This document shows positions 28,981-37,199 of a stretch of 64,000 nt of DNA, one piece after another. The stretch is from assembly GCA_963787485.1 (NCBI GenBank), contig CAWBDF010000003.1, positions 186,001 to 250,000 of the forward strand, given 5' to 3'. Below the pieces are notes generated by a model. It was not told the origin of the DNA. It did no database searches and worked only from the letters and a program-made list of their open reading frames with translations. Position 1 is the first letter of the stretch, and every line of letters begins with the position of its first letter. The position numbers were made by a program, and so were the translations under genes. The DNA comes from Bog-473 sp963787485 (GTDB taxonomy: Bacteria > Actinomycetota > Acidimicrobiia > Acidimicrobiales > RAAP-2).

Positions 28981-29324
28981 GCCACCTCCTTTCTGTGTCT
29001 AGTTCCGGTTCCGGGATGTCTCGATCTCATGAAATTCGGCTTCGGAAGGGTTCAGCCCGCGCGCACTGACCCAGCAGTTGTGGGCGAAGTGCTCACCGGG
29101 CGGTAGAGAAGGCGGCGAGATGCCGCAGCCCGTTTCTGGAATCGGCGTTCGCAACACCAGACGGTCAAGAGCTGCATTGGCCACGAGCTGAACTGAGGTG
29201 CTTGGAGTTCGATGGCGCACGTGCATAGAGCGAAAACGACCGCTGAGCGATTCAGGTTCCAAATGCAGCATCCCCGCACCTACATCGAGAACAGTAACCC
29301 AATCAGGTTATAAGTCAAGCTGCT
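28981..29324. other. 344-bp divergent promoter region
   Basis: Lies between the leftward amidohydrolase and the rightward cupin. It contains no convincing gene. A minus-strand frame across 28999-29271 has some coding look (EHFAHNCWVSARGLNPSEA) but no start site or family match; it may be a degraded piece. Confidence 0.4.
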
Positions 29325-29816
29325 ATGTTGTCTGATGTGTACTTGACTTTCGATTCCGTGGAACATTTCGACAGCGTCGACAATTCTGTCCTCCCTCCGG
29401 AGGGGTCGCTACCGCCGAACTCGGTCATCCATCTCGACGACCTGCCTTGGCACGGATGGATCGATCCGCGAACAAACGAGCGAGCCCCCGGCATGTACTC
29501 CAAGGTGGTCGTCGATCCACGGTCGCGAAACTCCGCCGCCCTGGTGCACATGCAACCCGAGTACTCGGGAGGGTCTCACTGGCACCCCTCGGACACCTTG
29601 TACATCATCCGCTCGGGCGAGCTTCACCTCGAGGGTGAGGGCATCTATCGCCCGGGAGACGTCCGATGGGTGAGGGGCGGGACCGGCTATGCACCAGAGG
29701 CATCGGGGTCGGAGCCCATGGAGATGTTCGTCATCAGCTTCGGGCCCGGCGGACGGTTCGACGCCGACAAGGTCCCGCCGCCCCAGGGCTGGGCCAGAGG
29801 TCTCAACAGGCACTGA
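29325..29816 (+). CDS. Cupin-domain protein
   Basis: A 163-residue single cupin. The metal-binding first motif appears as GGSHWHPSDTLYIIRSGE and the second as IYRPGDVRWVRGG. Such small cupins act as dioxygenases, isomerases or ligand sensors. Its sequence is close to the remnant at 27574-27760. It is transcribed away from the amidohydrolase at 27829-28980 and toward an esterase. Confidence 0.85.
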   Translation: MLSDVYLTFDSVEHFDSVDNSVLPPEGSLPPNSVIHLDDLPWHGWIDPRTNERAPGMYSKVVVDPRSRNSAALVHMQPEYSGGSHWHPSDTLYIIRSGELHLEGEGIYRPGDVRWVRGGTGYAPEASGSEPMEMFVISFGPGGRFDADKVPPPQGWARGLNRH

Positions 29817-29993
29817 GTGCCCTCCGCAGGTAGCGGGCCCCGCGACAGCCTACGGTACTGTCAGTTCGATGAGCTTGGCGGTGACGGGCCAGGATCGTCT
29901 ACACCAGTTGGTATCGAGCATCGGCGATCGCGCTGACAGCGCTATGACTTCGGCTACCCATTGGTTGATTTCGGAGAGGTTCTGCACCCGCAG

Positions 29994-30027
29994 GGACTCG
30001 TCTGCTAATTGGACTCGTCTGCTAATT
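29994..30027 (+). repeat. Perfect tandem duplication of 17 bp
   Basis: GGACTCGTCTGCTAATT occurs twice without spacer (29994-30010 and 30011-30027), 25 bp before the esterase start. Each copy contains GCTAAT, the left half of the palindrome found in the 36-51 kb promoters, but in direct rather than inverted orientation. Confidence 0.8.
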
Positions 30028-30052
30028 GATTGCCTCTAACACGACGTCAGGG

Positions 30053-30880
30053 ATGCCTCGACAGAGCTCTGTCGGCGATACTGGCGCCGTGGCTCTCCAG
30101 AAGCAGGCCATCAACGTAGGCGATGCCAATCGTTCCTACCTGGTTGCTGAGCCCCCATCGGGCACGCCGGTCTCGACGGTCATCATGAGCCTCCATGGCA
30201 CCAGCTCGACCGCGGATCGCCAAGCACGCCTGTCCGGTTTCGAACAGTGTGCACATAGCGCAAACGCCGTAGTGGTATTTCCCCAGGCAAACGAGCCGAT
30301 CCGAGCGGGTTACGAGTGGGACCCTAGCCAGGACGTCGACTTCATTGCCGAGCTCGCCGCGGTGATCCTCAGCCGACATCAGCCGCCGCACGGTCGCGTG
30401 ATCATCACGGGTATGTCCGGCGGTGCTCGGATGTCGAGCCTTTTCGCCAGCGTTCACCCTGAGCTCGTCCAGATGGTCGGTGCGGTGGCTGGGCTGCGCT
30501 CGCCGGGCGCCGCAGTGCAGCGCTCGGTCCCGATCCTGTCGTTCCACGGCACGAAGGACAGGATCAACCCGTACGGGGGCAGCGGCACGCAACGTTGGAA
30601 CGAAAGCGTCCCCGACGCCGCCCGCGCATGGGCGCTGGCCAACGGCATCACGGATCCACCCGCCGAACGCGCCGTGAGTCCGACGCTCACCCGGACGAGC
30701 TACGGTGCGGAGGGTCAACCAGGCGAGGTGACGCTGTGGACGTCACGCGGGGCCGGTCACACCTGGCCCGGCGGGCATCTCGGCCTGCTGCCGAGCTTGT
30801 ACCTCGGCCGTACGACCCGAGAGGTCGACGCCACCAAGTCGATCTGGGAGTTCGGCCTCCGCCACGCTGGCGATCCGTGA
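30053..30880 (+). CDS. PHB-depolymerase / feruloyl-esterase-like hydrolase (LpqC type)
   Basis: A 275-residue alpha/beta hydrolase. The nucleophile is S122 in TGMSGGARMS, the acid D169 in SFHGTKDRINPYGG, and the His H236 in GAGHTWPGG, the exact arrangement of the polyhydroxybutyrate depolymerase/LpqC family. No clear signal peptide is seen with ATG 30053, although the family is often secreted, so location is uncertain. It would cleave an ester such as an aryl or polyester bond. Confidence 0.85.
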   Translation: MPRQSSVGDTGAVALQKQAINVGDANRSYLVAEPPSGTPVSTVIMSLHGTSSTADRQARLSGFEQCAHSANAVVVFPQANEPIRAGYEWDPSQDVDFIAELAAVILSRHQPPHGRVIITGMSGGARMSSLFASVHPELVQMVGAVAGLRSPGAAVQRSVPILSFHGTKDRINPYGGSGTQRWNESVPDAARAWALANGITDPPAERAVSPTLTRTSYGAEGQPGEVTLWTSRGAGHTWPGGHLGLLPSLYLGRTTREVDATKSIWEFGLRHAGDP

Positions 30881-31139
30881 CGGCCGCGAGTCAGAGCGAC
30901 CGAAGAGTGAGGCCTGGATCTCCGCCGGCACCGACAAGGGTTACTTCAGCTGGGCGATGACGTCGTCGAGCGAGACTTCCGGCTGACCCTCTCGCTCCAT
31001 CCTCGCTCATCGGACGATCGCCGCATCGTTGGGGATCATCGACCCACGATCAAACCTTGACATCGGTTGTCGGGGAGCCTCGGCAACGCCTGTTCATGCT
31101 GCCGCAGGTGTCGCGTGGTTGTCACACCGAGGGTGTCAG

Positions 31140-32357
31140 TCAGCAGGGGAGCACGGCCGGTGGCAGCGGGTGCCGGTAGAGCGCTGCCGCGTTCTCGCAA
31201 CAGATCAGTCGTAGTTCGTCTTCCGGCAGATGACCCCATACCTGCTCGATGACGCTCTGAGTGTTCGGCCAGGTCGAATCGCCGTGGGGATAGTCGACCT
31301 CGAGCATGATGTTTTCGACTCCGATGCAGTGGCGTGTGTCGATCGTCGATGGGTCGTCGATCGTACAGAACCAGAAGTTCCGTCGCAGGATGTCGGCCGG
31401 CCGTTCGTCGAAGTAGTCCGCCGCGTACCCCGAGCGGTCGACGAGGTTGTCCAGCCGGTCGATCAGCATGGCGACCCATCCGATGCCACCTTCCGACAGG
31501 GCGATTTTGAGGTCGGGATATTTCGACGGATAGCGCGACCACAGCCACTCGGCGCAGGCCCCGAGTGACAGCTGGCCGAACATCGTCGCCGCAAGCTCGA
31601 GTCCGGGGGCATCCTCGGGTGCTTGGTACCCACCCGAGGAACCGACGTGCAGGCTGATCACGGTCCCGGTTTCGACGCACGCCTCAATAACAGAATCCCA
31701 GTACCCGGAGAAGAGCGACGGGAGGCGAGCCCAGTGCGGCTTCTCCGGCAGCGTGACAGAGGTGAAACCGCGTTCCGCATTGCGTCGGATCTCTTGTGCC
31801 GCGAGCAGCGGATCGGTCAGGAAGGTGATGCCGCAGGGGATGATCCGGTCGGGGTACGGCGAATACCACTCCTCGAACAACCAGTCGTTCCAGGCGCGCA
31901 CGGTGTGGAGCCCCAGCTCTCGATCCTTCGCGAACGAGAAGACACGGCCGGCGAAGCCCGTGATGAGTGACGGAAAGTTCAATGATGCCCATACGCCGTT
32001 GATGTCCATGTCGCGGATCCGAGCATGGATGTCCCAGCACCCTCGGCGCATGTGGTCGAAGCGGAAGGGCTCGGTGCGGCCAGCCCGATCGGGCTTGCGT
32101 CCAGCAACCGCGTTGATACCGACCTGCGTGTACCGGCGATCTTCGAATTGCCACGCCTGGTGACCCTCGTCGGTCTCGATGACACGCGGCGCTCGCGCTT
32201 GAAAACTGGCGGGAAGGCGTCCTTCGAACATATGCGGTGGCTCGACGAGATGGTCGTCGACGGAGATCAGCGTGTATTTGATCGGGCGCGGTGCGGGTTC
32301 GGGAAGGAACAGCTCGTCAACTGGTGCGTCGTTGACGGGCGGACGGCTCATCGTCAT
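31140..32357 (-). CDS. Amidohydrolase family 2
   Basis: A 405-residue hydrolase. The metal motif is ISVDDHLVEPPHMF, a barrel His occurs in VISLHVGSSGG, and the C-terminal Asp in MLEVDYPHGDSTWPN. Its ATG overlaps the stop of the upstream P450 by ATGA, so the two are translationally coupled and probably act on the same compound in sequence: hydroxylation, then hydrolysis or decarboxylation. Intact. Confidence 0.92.
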   Translation of the reverse strand: MTMSRPPVNDAPVDELFLPEPAPRPIKYTLISVDDHLVEPPHMFEGRLPASFQARAPRVIETDEGHQAWQFEDRRYTQVGINAVAGRKPDRAGRTEPFRFDHMRRGCWDIHARIRDMDINGVWASLNFPSLITGFAGRVFSFAKDRELGLHTVRAWNDWLFEEWYSPYPDRIIPCGITFLTDPLLAAQEIRRNAERGFTSVTLPEKPHWARLPSLFSGYWDSVIEACVETGTVISLHVGSSGGYQAPEDAPGLELAATMFGQLSLGACAEWLWSRYPSKYPDLKIALSEGGIGWVAMLIDRLDNLVDRSGYAADYFDERPADILRRNFWFCTIDDPSTIDTRHCIGVENIMLEVDYPHGDSTWPNTQSVIEQVWGHLPEDELRLICCENAAALYRHPLPPAVLPC

Positions 32358-33541
32358 GGCCAGCTCCTCATCACGACCGGAAGGTGCTTGATCCCGTGTT
32401 GGAAACTGCTTTGGAGGCGATCAACAGGCCCGCTCAGCTCGATGGATGACGTCCGTGCGAGCAACTGCGTGAACATGACCTTGGTCTCGAGGCGGGCCAG
32501 CGCAGCGCCAATGCAGTAGTGGGTTCCGAATCCGAACGACAACAGTGGATTCGGGTCGCGGGTCACGTCGAAGATGTCAGGGTCGGAGAACACTGACTCG
32601 TCGCGGTTGGCCGAGCCATAGAGCACCGCCACACGCTGCCCCGGGGACAGGACGCATCCGTGCATCTCCGTCTCGACCACGACGCTCTTGGCGACATAGA
32701 TCACCGGCGTCGCCCACCGAGTGATCTCGTTGACCGCGGCGTCGGTGACGCCGCGGTCACGCAGGATGGCGTCCTGTTCCGGATGCTCGATCAGGGCAAG
32801 TACGCCTTGCGCGATGTTGTTCCGAACTGTTTCGGCGCCGGCGCCCAGTAGGAGCACGACGAACGTGGTCAGCTCATCATCGGTCAGCGATCCCGCGTTG
32901 CGCTCGGCGACCAATGTGCTCACGAGGTCGTCGCCCGGCTCGCGCGTCTTGCGTTCGACGAGACGCTCGACAAGCGCGATGAACGAGCGGAAGTACTCGC
33001 GCACGACGGTTCCGCTGCCCGCGTACTCGGGATCGGAATCGCCACCCATCGCGTTCGCGCAGCGGACAACCTGAGCACGATTGGCCCGGGGCGCGCCCAT
33101 CAGTTCGCAGATCGCGAGTGCCGGAAGCTCACCGGCGACCTCCGTGACAAAGTCGACCGGTTCTCCCAGCGGCACGCAGTCGAGAATGTCGCACAGCAAG
33201 GCGGCGTACTTCTCGGCGAAGACTGCCAGAACGCGAGGGGTGAGCCCCCGGTTGATCGTCCTCCGGAGCCGCGCGTGCTCCTCGCCGTCAGTGTTCAACA
33301 GGTGCGGCTTGTCGAAGACGGGCCGACGGTGCAGTGTGAATGCTGGCTTCGCAGAGAAACGCTGCTCGTCCAACTCGACCTGGACGGCGTCCTCGTGACG
33401 GCTGATCACCCACGCTTCGTCGACAAGGTGTGGATCGGCGATGCGCTGCCGGAAGACGGGCGCCTCGCGCCGCAGCCACCGATAGTCGTCCAACGGCAAT
33501 CCTGCGAGGTAGGACGCGGCTCGACAGAACGTCAAGGTCAC
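32354..33541 (-). CDS. Cytochrome P450
   Basis: A 395-residue P450 with a normal I-helix GAGAETVRN (E237, T238), K-helix ExxR at E272-R275 in NEITRW, and heme loop SFGFGTHYCIG (Cys343). It is the first gene of a P450-amidohydrolase operon; the upstream alcohol dehydrogenase on the same strand ends about 105 bp before it and may belong to the same transcript. Redox partners are not encoded nearby. Confidence 0.93.
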   Translation of the reverse strand: MTLTFCRAASYLAGLPLDDYRWLRREAPVFRQRIADPHLVDEAWVISRHEDAVQVELDEQRFSAKPAFTLHRRPVFDKPHLLNTDGEEHARLRRTINRGLTPRVLAVFAEKYAALLCDILDCVPLGEPVDFVTEVAGELPALAICELMGAPRANRAQVVRCANAMGGDSDPEYAGSGTVVREYFRSFIALVERLVERKTREPGDDLVSTLVAERNAGSLTDDELTTFVVLLLGAGAETVRNNIAQGVLALIEHPEQDAILRDRGVTDAAVNEITRWATPVIYVAKSVVVETEMHGCVLSPGQRVAVLYGSANRDESVFSDPDIFDVTRDPNPLLSFGFGTHYCIGAALARLETKVMFTQLLARTSSIELSGPVDRLQSSFQHGIKHLPVVMRSWP

Positions 33542-33645
33542 TCGATGTCGGTGTCAGCATCTGCACGCACCCTTCCGAAAGGACTGTACATCTCGCTCCG
33601 ACGAAGATCGACTGCCCTTCGCGACCGCCTTCACTTGCACCGTCG

Positions 33646-34761
33646 TCACTCCATTCGCACGACGGTGCGCACCCCCGACTCGGAATGCGACAGCACCGCC
33701 GGAACATCACTCAAAGGCACCTCGTCCGACAGCAGTCGGTCCAGCGGGAAGCGTCCGTCCGCGAAGAGCTCGAGCAGGCGCGGGATATCGATGTGCGGGA
33801 CAATCGAGCCGCCTACGACGCTCTCGATGCGGCGACCGCCCCGAAACGCGCTTGCGTCAATCTCGTACGTGCTGCCGTGCGGCGCGGCACCGACAACGAG
33901 CAGCGAGCCGCCTGGCCGCAAAGCCCGGAGGGCGATGCGAACCAGATCGACGTTTCCGACCGCCTCGATTGCACACGTGACACCCTCGCGCGACAGGCCC
34001 TTGACCTCGCCGAGCAGATCGGGCGTCTCCGAGATCGCGTCGGTCGCGCCCAGCTCGACCGCCAGAGCTGTCTTCCGCGGGTCGACATCGAAAGCGATGA
34101 TCGACGGGACGTCCACGACGCGGGCGGCCATCACCGCAGCGAGGCCGACGGCACCGCAACCGAGGACCAGGAGCGACTCAACGCCACGAGGTGCAGCGAT
34201 GTTCAGCACCGTACCCGCACCCGTCGACACGCCGCAGGCCAGGAGACACGCCAGCTCGAGCGGGACCTCTGCAGGGATACGAACCGCAGTGCGCCGATCG
34301 ACCACCACGTGAGTCGCCAGGGCCGACTGGCCGAAGAAGTGGTGGATTGGCTGGCCGTTCGCGCGCAGGTGAACCGATCCGTTGACAAGTGTTCCTGCAC
34401 TGGTGGCACGCAATCCCACCCGGCAGTAGAAGGGCTCGCCGGCGACGCACCGTGCGCACACGCCGCAATGCGTGAGGACGGTCAGCACAACGTGATCTCC
34501 TACACGGAGCTCGCCCGCATCGTTCACGTCGAGATCCTCGACGGCGGGCCCGACTGCTTCGACAACGCCTGCTCCCTCATGACCGAGCACGACCGGTGTG
34601 GGCAAACCCAGTTCCCCACGGAGCTGCCCGCGGTCTGTCTGGCACAAGCCGCAGGCGGTGATGCGGACGAGCACTTCACCCGCGCCCGGCGGATCGAGGT
34701 CGAGCGTATCGATCGAAAGCCTCGCGCCGCGTGCGGACAGCATTGCCCCCCGGATCTGCAC
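33646..34761 (-). CDS. Zinc-dependent alcohol dehydrogenase (MDR superfamily)
   Basis: A 371-residue medium-chain dehydrogenase. Catalytic zinc ligands are visible in ITACGLCQTD and LGHEGAGVVEAVG, structural-zinc cysteines in THCGVCARCVAGEPFYC, and the NAD-binding strand in VLGCGAVGLAAV. Length and the four-Cys lobe place it with class III-type alcohol dehydrogenases. It would oxidise an alcohol made by the neighbouring P450s. Intact; ATG at residue 7 (MLSARGA) is an alternative start. Confidence 0.9.
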   Translation of the reverse strand: MQIRGAMLSARGARLSIDTLDLDPPGAGEVLVRITACGLCQTDRGQLRGELGLPTPVVLGHEGAGVVEAVGPAVEDLDVNDAGELRVGDHVVLTVLTHCGVCARCVAGEPFYCRVGLRATSAGTLVNGSVHLRANGQPIHHFFGQSALATHVVVDRRTAVRIPAEVPLELACLLACGVSTGAGTVLNIAAPRGVESLLVLGCGAVGLAAVMAARVVDVPSIIAFDVDPRKTALAVELGATDAISETPDLLGEVKGLSREGVTCAIEAVGNVDLVRIALRALRPGGSLLVVGAAPHGSTYEIDASAFRGGRRIESVVGGSIVPHIDIPRLLELFADGRFPLDRLLSDEVPLSDVPAVLSHSESGVRTVVRME

Positions 34762-35368
34762 CCAGCCACCTTACGAGGTGCGGCCCCAGTATGACCGGCA
34801 TCGCTTGTGGCAGGTATCGCCAGGTTGTCGTGGGCTAAATCGACGGTCCAGCGGGCGACGATCGCCCGGACGCACAACCAGGTTCTACGCCGTGTTGCGT
34901 AAAAGTGGGCAGAAGTGGAGAAATGTCGTCAGCGCTGGGGTTGCGGCCGACTGGAGATCGGGCTCCTCCCGCCCACACACGCGGCCGGATCTCTCGGCTA
35001 ATGCTGCGGTCATGGGTGGCGCTGGGCCGCGCTCGTCAAAGTGGCAGAACAACCTGTTTTGCCCATCGGATTGCCCAACTATCGGACTGTATGGGTCCTA
35101 AGTCGGGTAGACGGTGTGGACGAGGCCAGCTCCCTGACCAGGGTAAACGTTACTGCCCAGCACTCGGTGGACCGACTCACACGCTCTCTCAAGGTGGGCT
35201 GCTGCGCCTGATGGGACCCAGAATGTCCGTGATCCGAACAGCCCGCTCGTGCCATCTCCGATGGGTCCCATCGCTCCAGGACCGCTCGAGGGGCATCCCT
35301 ACAAATCCCTACAATTCTCAATCCGGGAGTCCTCCCTCAATCCAAGAAGTCGGATTGAGGAGTCCAGT
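34762..35368. other. 607-bp stretch with no recognisable gene
   Basis: Short frames only, none coding-like. A hairpin at 35335-35360 stands at its right end just past the SDR fragment. It contains isolated GCTAA words but no full palindrome. Confidence 0.4.
35335..35360. terminator. 9-bp hairpin after SDR fragment
   Basis: CCTCAATCC (35335-35343) and GGATTGAGG (35352-35360) pair perfectly around an 8-base loop, 8 bp beyond the stop of the minus-strand SDR fragment. It could end transcription coming from the TetR gene. Confidence 0.45.
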
Positions 35369-35518
35369 TCAGGGGAGGAGTTGTGGATCAGGACGCAGTG
35401 CGCCACACACCTTCGCCCCGTTCTCGGCGAGGACTCGAGCGAACCGCTCTCCGAGGCCGCTCGAGGCTCCGGTGACGATGGCGCCACAACCCCCGATCGA
35501 GAAAACAGGGTTCGATCT
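35369..35518 (-). pseudogene. SDR N-terminal fragment
   Basis: A frame of about 49 codons contains GAIVTGASSGLGERFARVLA followed by ENGAKV, the unmistakable NAD(P)-binding beta-alpha-beta start of an SDR, then runs into unrelated residues and stops at 35371-35369. There is no start codon in frame (TGA just upstream) and no NNAG or YxxxK region. It is a remnant left downstream of the TetR gene. Confidence 0.75.
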
Positions 35519-35556
35519 TCATGCGAACTTTGTCGTCGCCGTGGTCTGCGCGAGGG

Positions 35557-36210
35557 TCACGTCGACCCGACGAGGCGTAACGCAAAGTCACCGTGCGCGT
35601 ACGCCACCTCGTCGGCGCTGGCGGGCCGGTCGGGACGGAACCATACGGCCACACCCATTCCCATGTCGAGGATGGCGTATGAGGCGAGCCGTGTCGATGC
35701 CACGCGGAACTTGCCCTCTGCACAGCCGGACTCGATGAGTGTGCGAAACGCACGCTCGTAGCGGGTCCGCTTCGCCACGATCTTACGGCGATGGGGTGAC
35801 TCGAGGCTGTCGATCTCGCGTGTGCCGACGAACGCTTCGTCGCGGTGGTGGGAGTGATAGCGGACGTGTGCCTCTACCGCACGGCGGAGTCGGAGCCCGA
35901 CGTCGGTGGAGGTCGCGACAGCCACCTGATGATCGCTGATCAGACGGTCCATCGTCGAGTGCATGATCTCGACCAGGAGCTCCTGCTTGGAAGCAATGTG
36001 CTTGTAGAGGCTCGGTCCACGAATCCCGAGGCGTTCACCGATGTCGGCCATGGTCGTGGCTCGATATCCCTTGGTGGCGAAAAGCTCGAGGGCCGCTTGG
36101 ACGATCTCGGCCTGGCGCTCGCTCATCTCTGGCCCGTACTGATTGACGTGTGGACTGGTGGGTCTGGCGTCCTTTGGGCGGGTCGTGAGCATCTCTTCGA
36201 CACTACCCAC
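35557..36210 (-). CDS. TetR/AcrR family transcriptional regulator
   Basis: A 217-residue regulator. The helix-turn-helix is TTMADIGERLGIRGPSLYKH preceded by the helix ERQAEIVQAALELFATKGY. The C-terminal ligand domain has no marked motif. GTG 36210 is the longest start; MSERQAE (28 residues in) is possible. It is divergent from the amidohydrolase at 36269, and a near-match of the 16-bp palindrome seen upstream of other catabolic operons lies between them. It is the only regulator in the 22-54 kb region and so the best candidate for controlling it, probably with a CoA thioester as ligand as in KstR-type proteins. Confidence 0.92.
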   Translation of the reverse strand: MGSVEEMLTTRPKDARPTSPHVNQYGPEMSERQAEIVQAALELFATKGYRATTMADIGERLGIRGPSLYKHIASKQELLVEIMHSTMDRLISDHQVAVATSTDVGLRLRRAVEAHVRYHSHHRDEAFVGTREIDSLESPHRRKIVAKRTRYERAFRTLIESGCAEGKFRVASTRLASYAILDMGMGVAVWFRPDRPASADEVAYAHGDFALRLVGST

Positions 36211-36228
36211 ATGCGCATCGACGGGGGG

Positions 36229-36244
36229 GCTAATAGCAAGTAGC
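36229..36244. promoter_or_regulatory. Candidate TetR operator (imperfect)
   Basis: GCTAAT-AGCA-AGTAGC differs at one position from the GCTARY-N4-RTTAGC palindrome seen at 41917, 46061 and 51252. It lies 24 bp before the amidohydrolase ATG and 18 bp before the TetR start, the place for autoregulation. Confidence 0.5.
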
Positions 36245-36268
36245 TTGGGTCGTCATGAGGGGATCCAG

Positions 36269-37093
36269 ATGAGTCCGTTCAGTCTCGAGGGCGGTGCCAT
36301 TGACGCCTGGGTCAACCCGAACACGGGCCTTCCGCCGGCGAAGGCAGCAGAGGTCGCCTACCTGTTCCCGGAGATGGCGGCGCGGAACGCTCGGGGGACG
36401 ACGCTCGAGCAACTGATCGACGAGATGGACGAGGCGGGCATCACTAGGGCCCTGTTGTGCTCGGGTTACGGCGGGGCCGACAACATCGATTGGGTCCGAA
36501 AGGCGGTCGCCACCTATCCCGACCGGTTCGCTAGCTCTGCGGTGGTCGACCCAAGACGGGGCATGGCCGCCGTGCGCTTCGTCGAGGACCTGGTCCGCAA
36601 CGAGGACTGCCGACTCATCCGCATGCTCGCACTCGAGACGGAGATCCCGTACAACGACGCCCGGTACTACCCGGTATACGCCAAGTGCGCCGAGCTCGGC
36701 GTCCCGGTGGGACTCAACGTCGGAATCCCGGGCCCGCAGGTCCCTGGCAAGTACCAACACCCTTTGACCGTCGACGAGGTGTGCAGTTTCTTCCCGGAGC
36801 TCATGGTGGTGATGCAGCACGGGGGCGAACCATGGGAGTCGCTCTGCATCAAGCTCATGGTCAAGTACCCCCGGCTCTACTACATGACCTCGGCCTTCGC
36901 CCCCAAGTACATCCCTCAGGCGATCCTGGACTACGCCAATACCCGTGGTGCGGATCGCATTATGTATGCAAGCGACTATCCGCTGCTGTCGTTGTCACGG
37001 TGCATGGAGGAAGCCGTGAGTCTCCCGTTCCGTGACCAGGAGCGCTTCGATCGGTTTATCTATGGCAATGCGCAGGCACTGTTCTTTCGCTGA
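36269..37093 (+). CDS. Amidohydrolase-family protein, altered N-terminal metal motif
   Basis: A 274-residue protein starting at ATG 36269 after GAGGGGA. It keeps the barrel His in VVMQHGGEPW and the C-terminal Asp in IMYASDYPLLS. The N-terminal motif is AIDAWVNPNTG: Trp and Asn stand where the family has H-x-H. It is also much shorter than the other paralogues here. It may be a metal-poor decarboxylase-like or hydratase-like member. First gene of a rightward unit controlled by the adjacent TetR site. Confidence 0.85.
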   Translation: MSPFSLEGGAIDAWVNPNTGLPPAKAAEVAYLFPEMAARNARGTTLEQLIDEMDEAGITRALLCSGYGGADNIDWVRKAVATYPDRFASSAVVDPRRGMAAVRFVEDLVRNEDCRLIRMLALETEIPYNDARYYPVYAKCAELGVPVGLNVGIPGPQVPGKYQHPLTVDEVCSFFPELMVVMQHGGEPWESLCIKLMVKYPRLYYMTSAFAPKYIPQAILDYANTRGADRIMYASDYPLLSLSRCMEEAVSLPFRDQERFDRFIYGNAQALFFR

Positions 37094-37199
37094 GCTCTTC
37101 GGCTGGCATCGCCGTCATGGCAGAGCCGTACGACCTATCCGACCGATCTTGTTCAACGATGCGTGCAGCGAGAGCTGCCTCTAGGCAAAGGAAAGCGAC

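Noticed and set aside
28999..29271. Minus-strand frame with oxygenase-like look
   Set aside because: It has no start site and no conserved motif that could be tied to a family, and it lies in a divergent promoter region.
30942..31003. Minus-strand fragment MEREGQPEVSLDDVIAQLK
   Set aside because: It looks like the last codons of a real gene, but only about 20 residues remain and no family can be assigned, so it was not listed as a feature.
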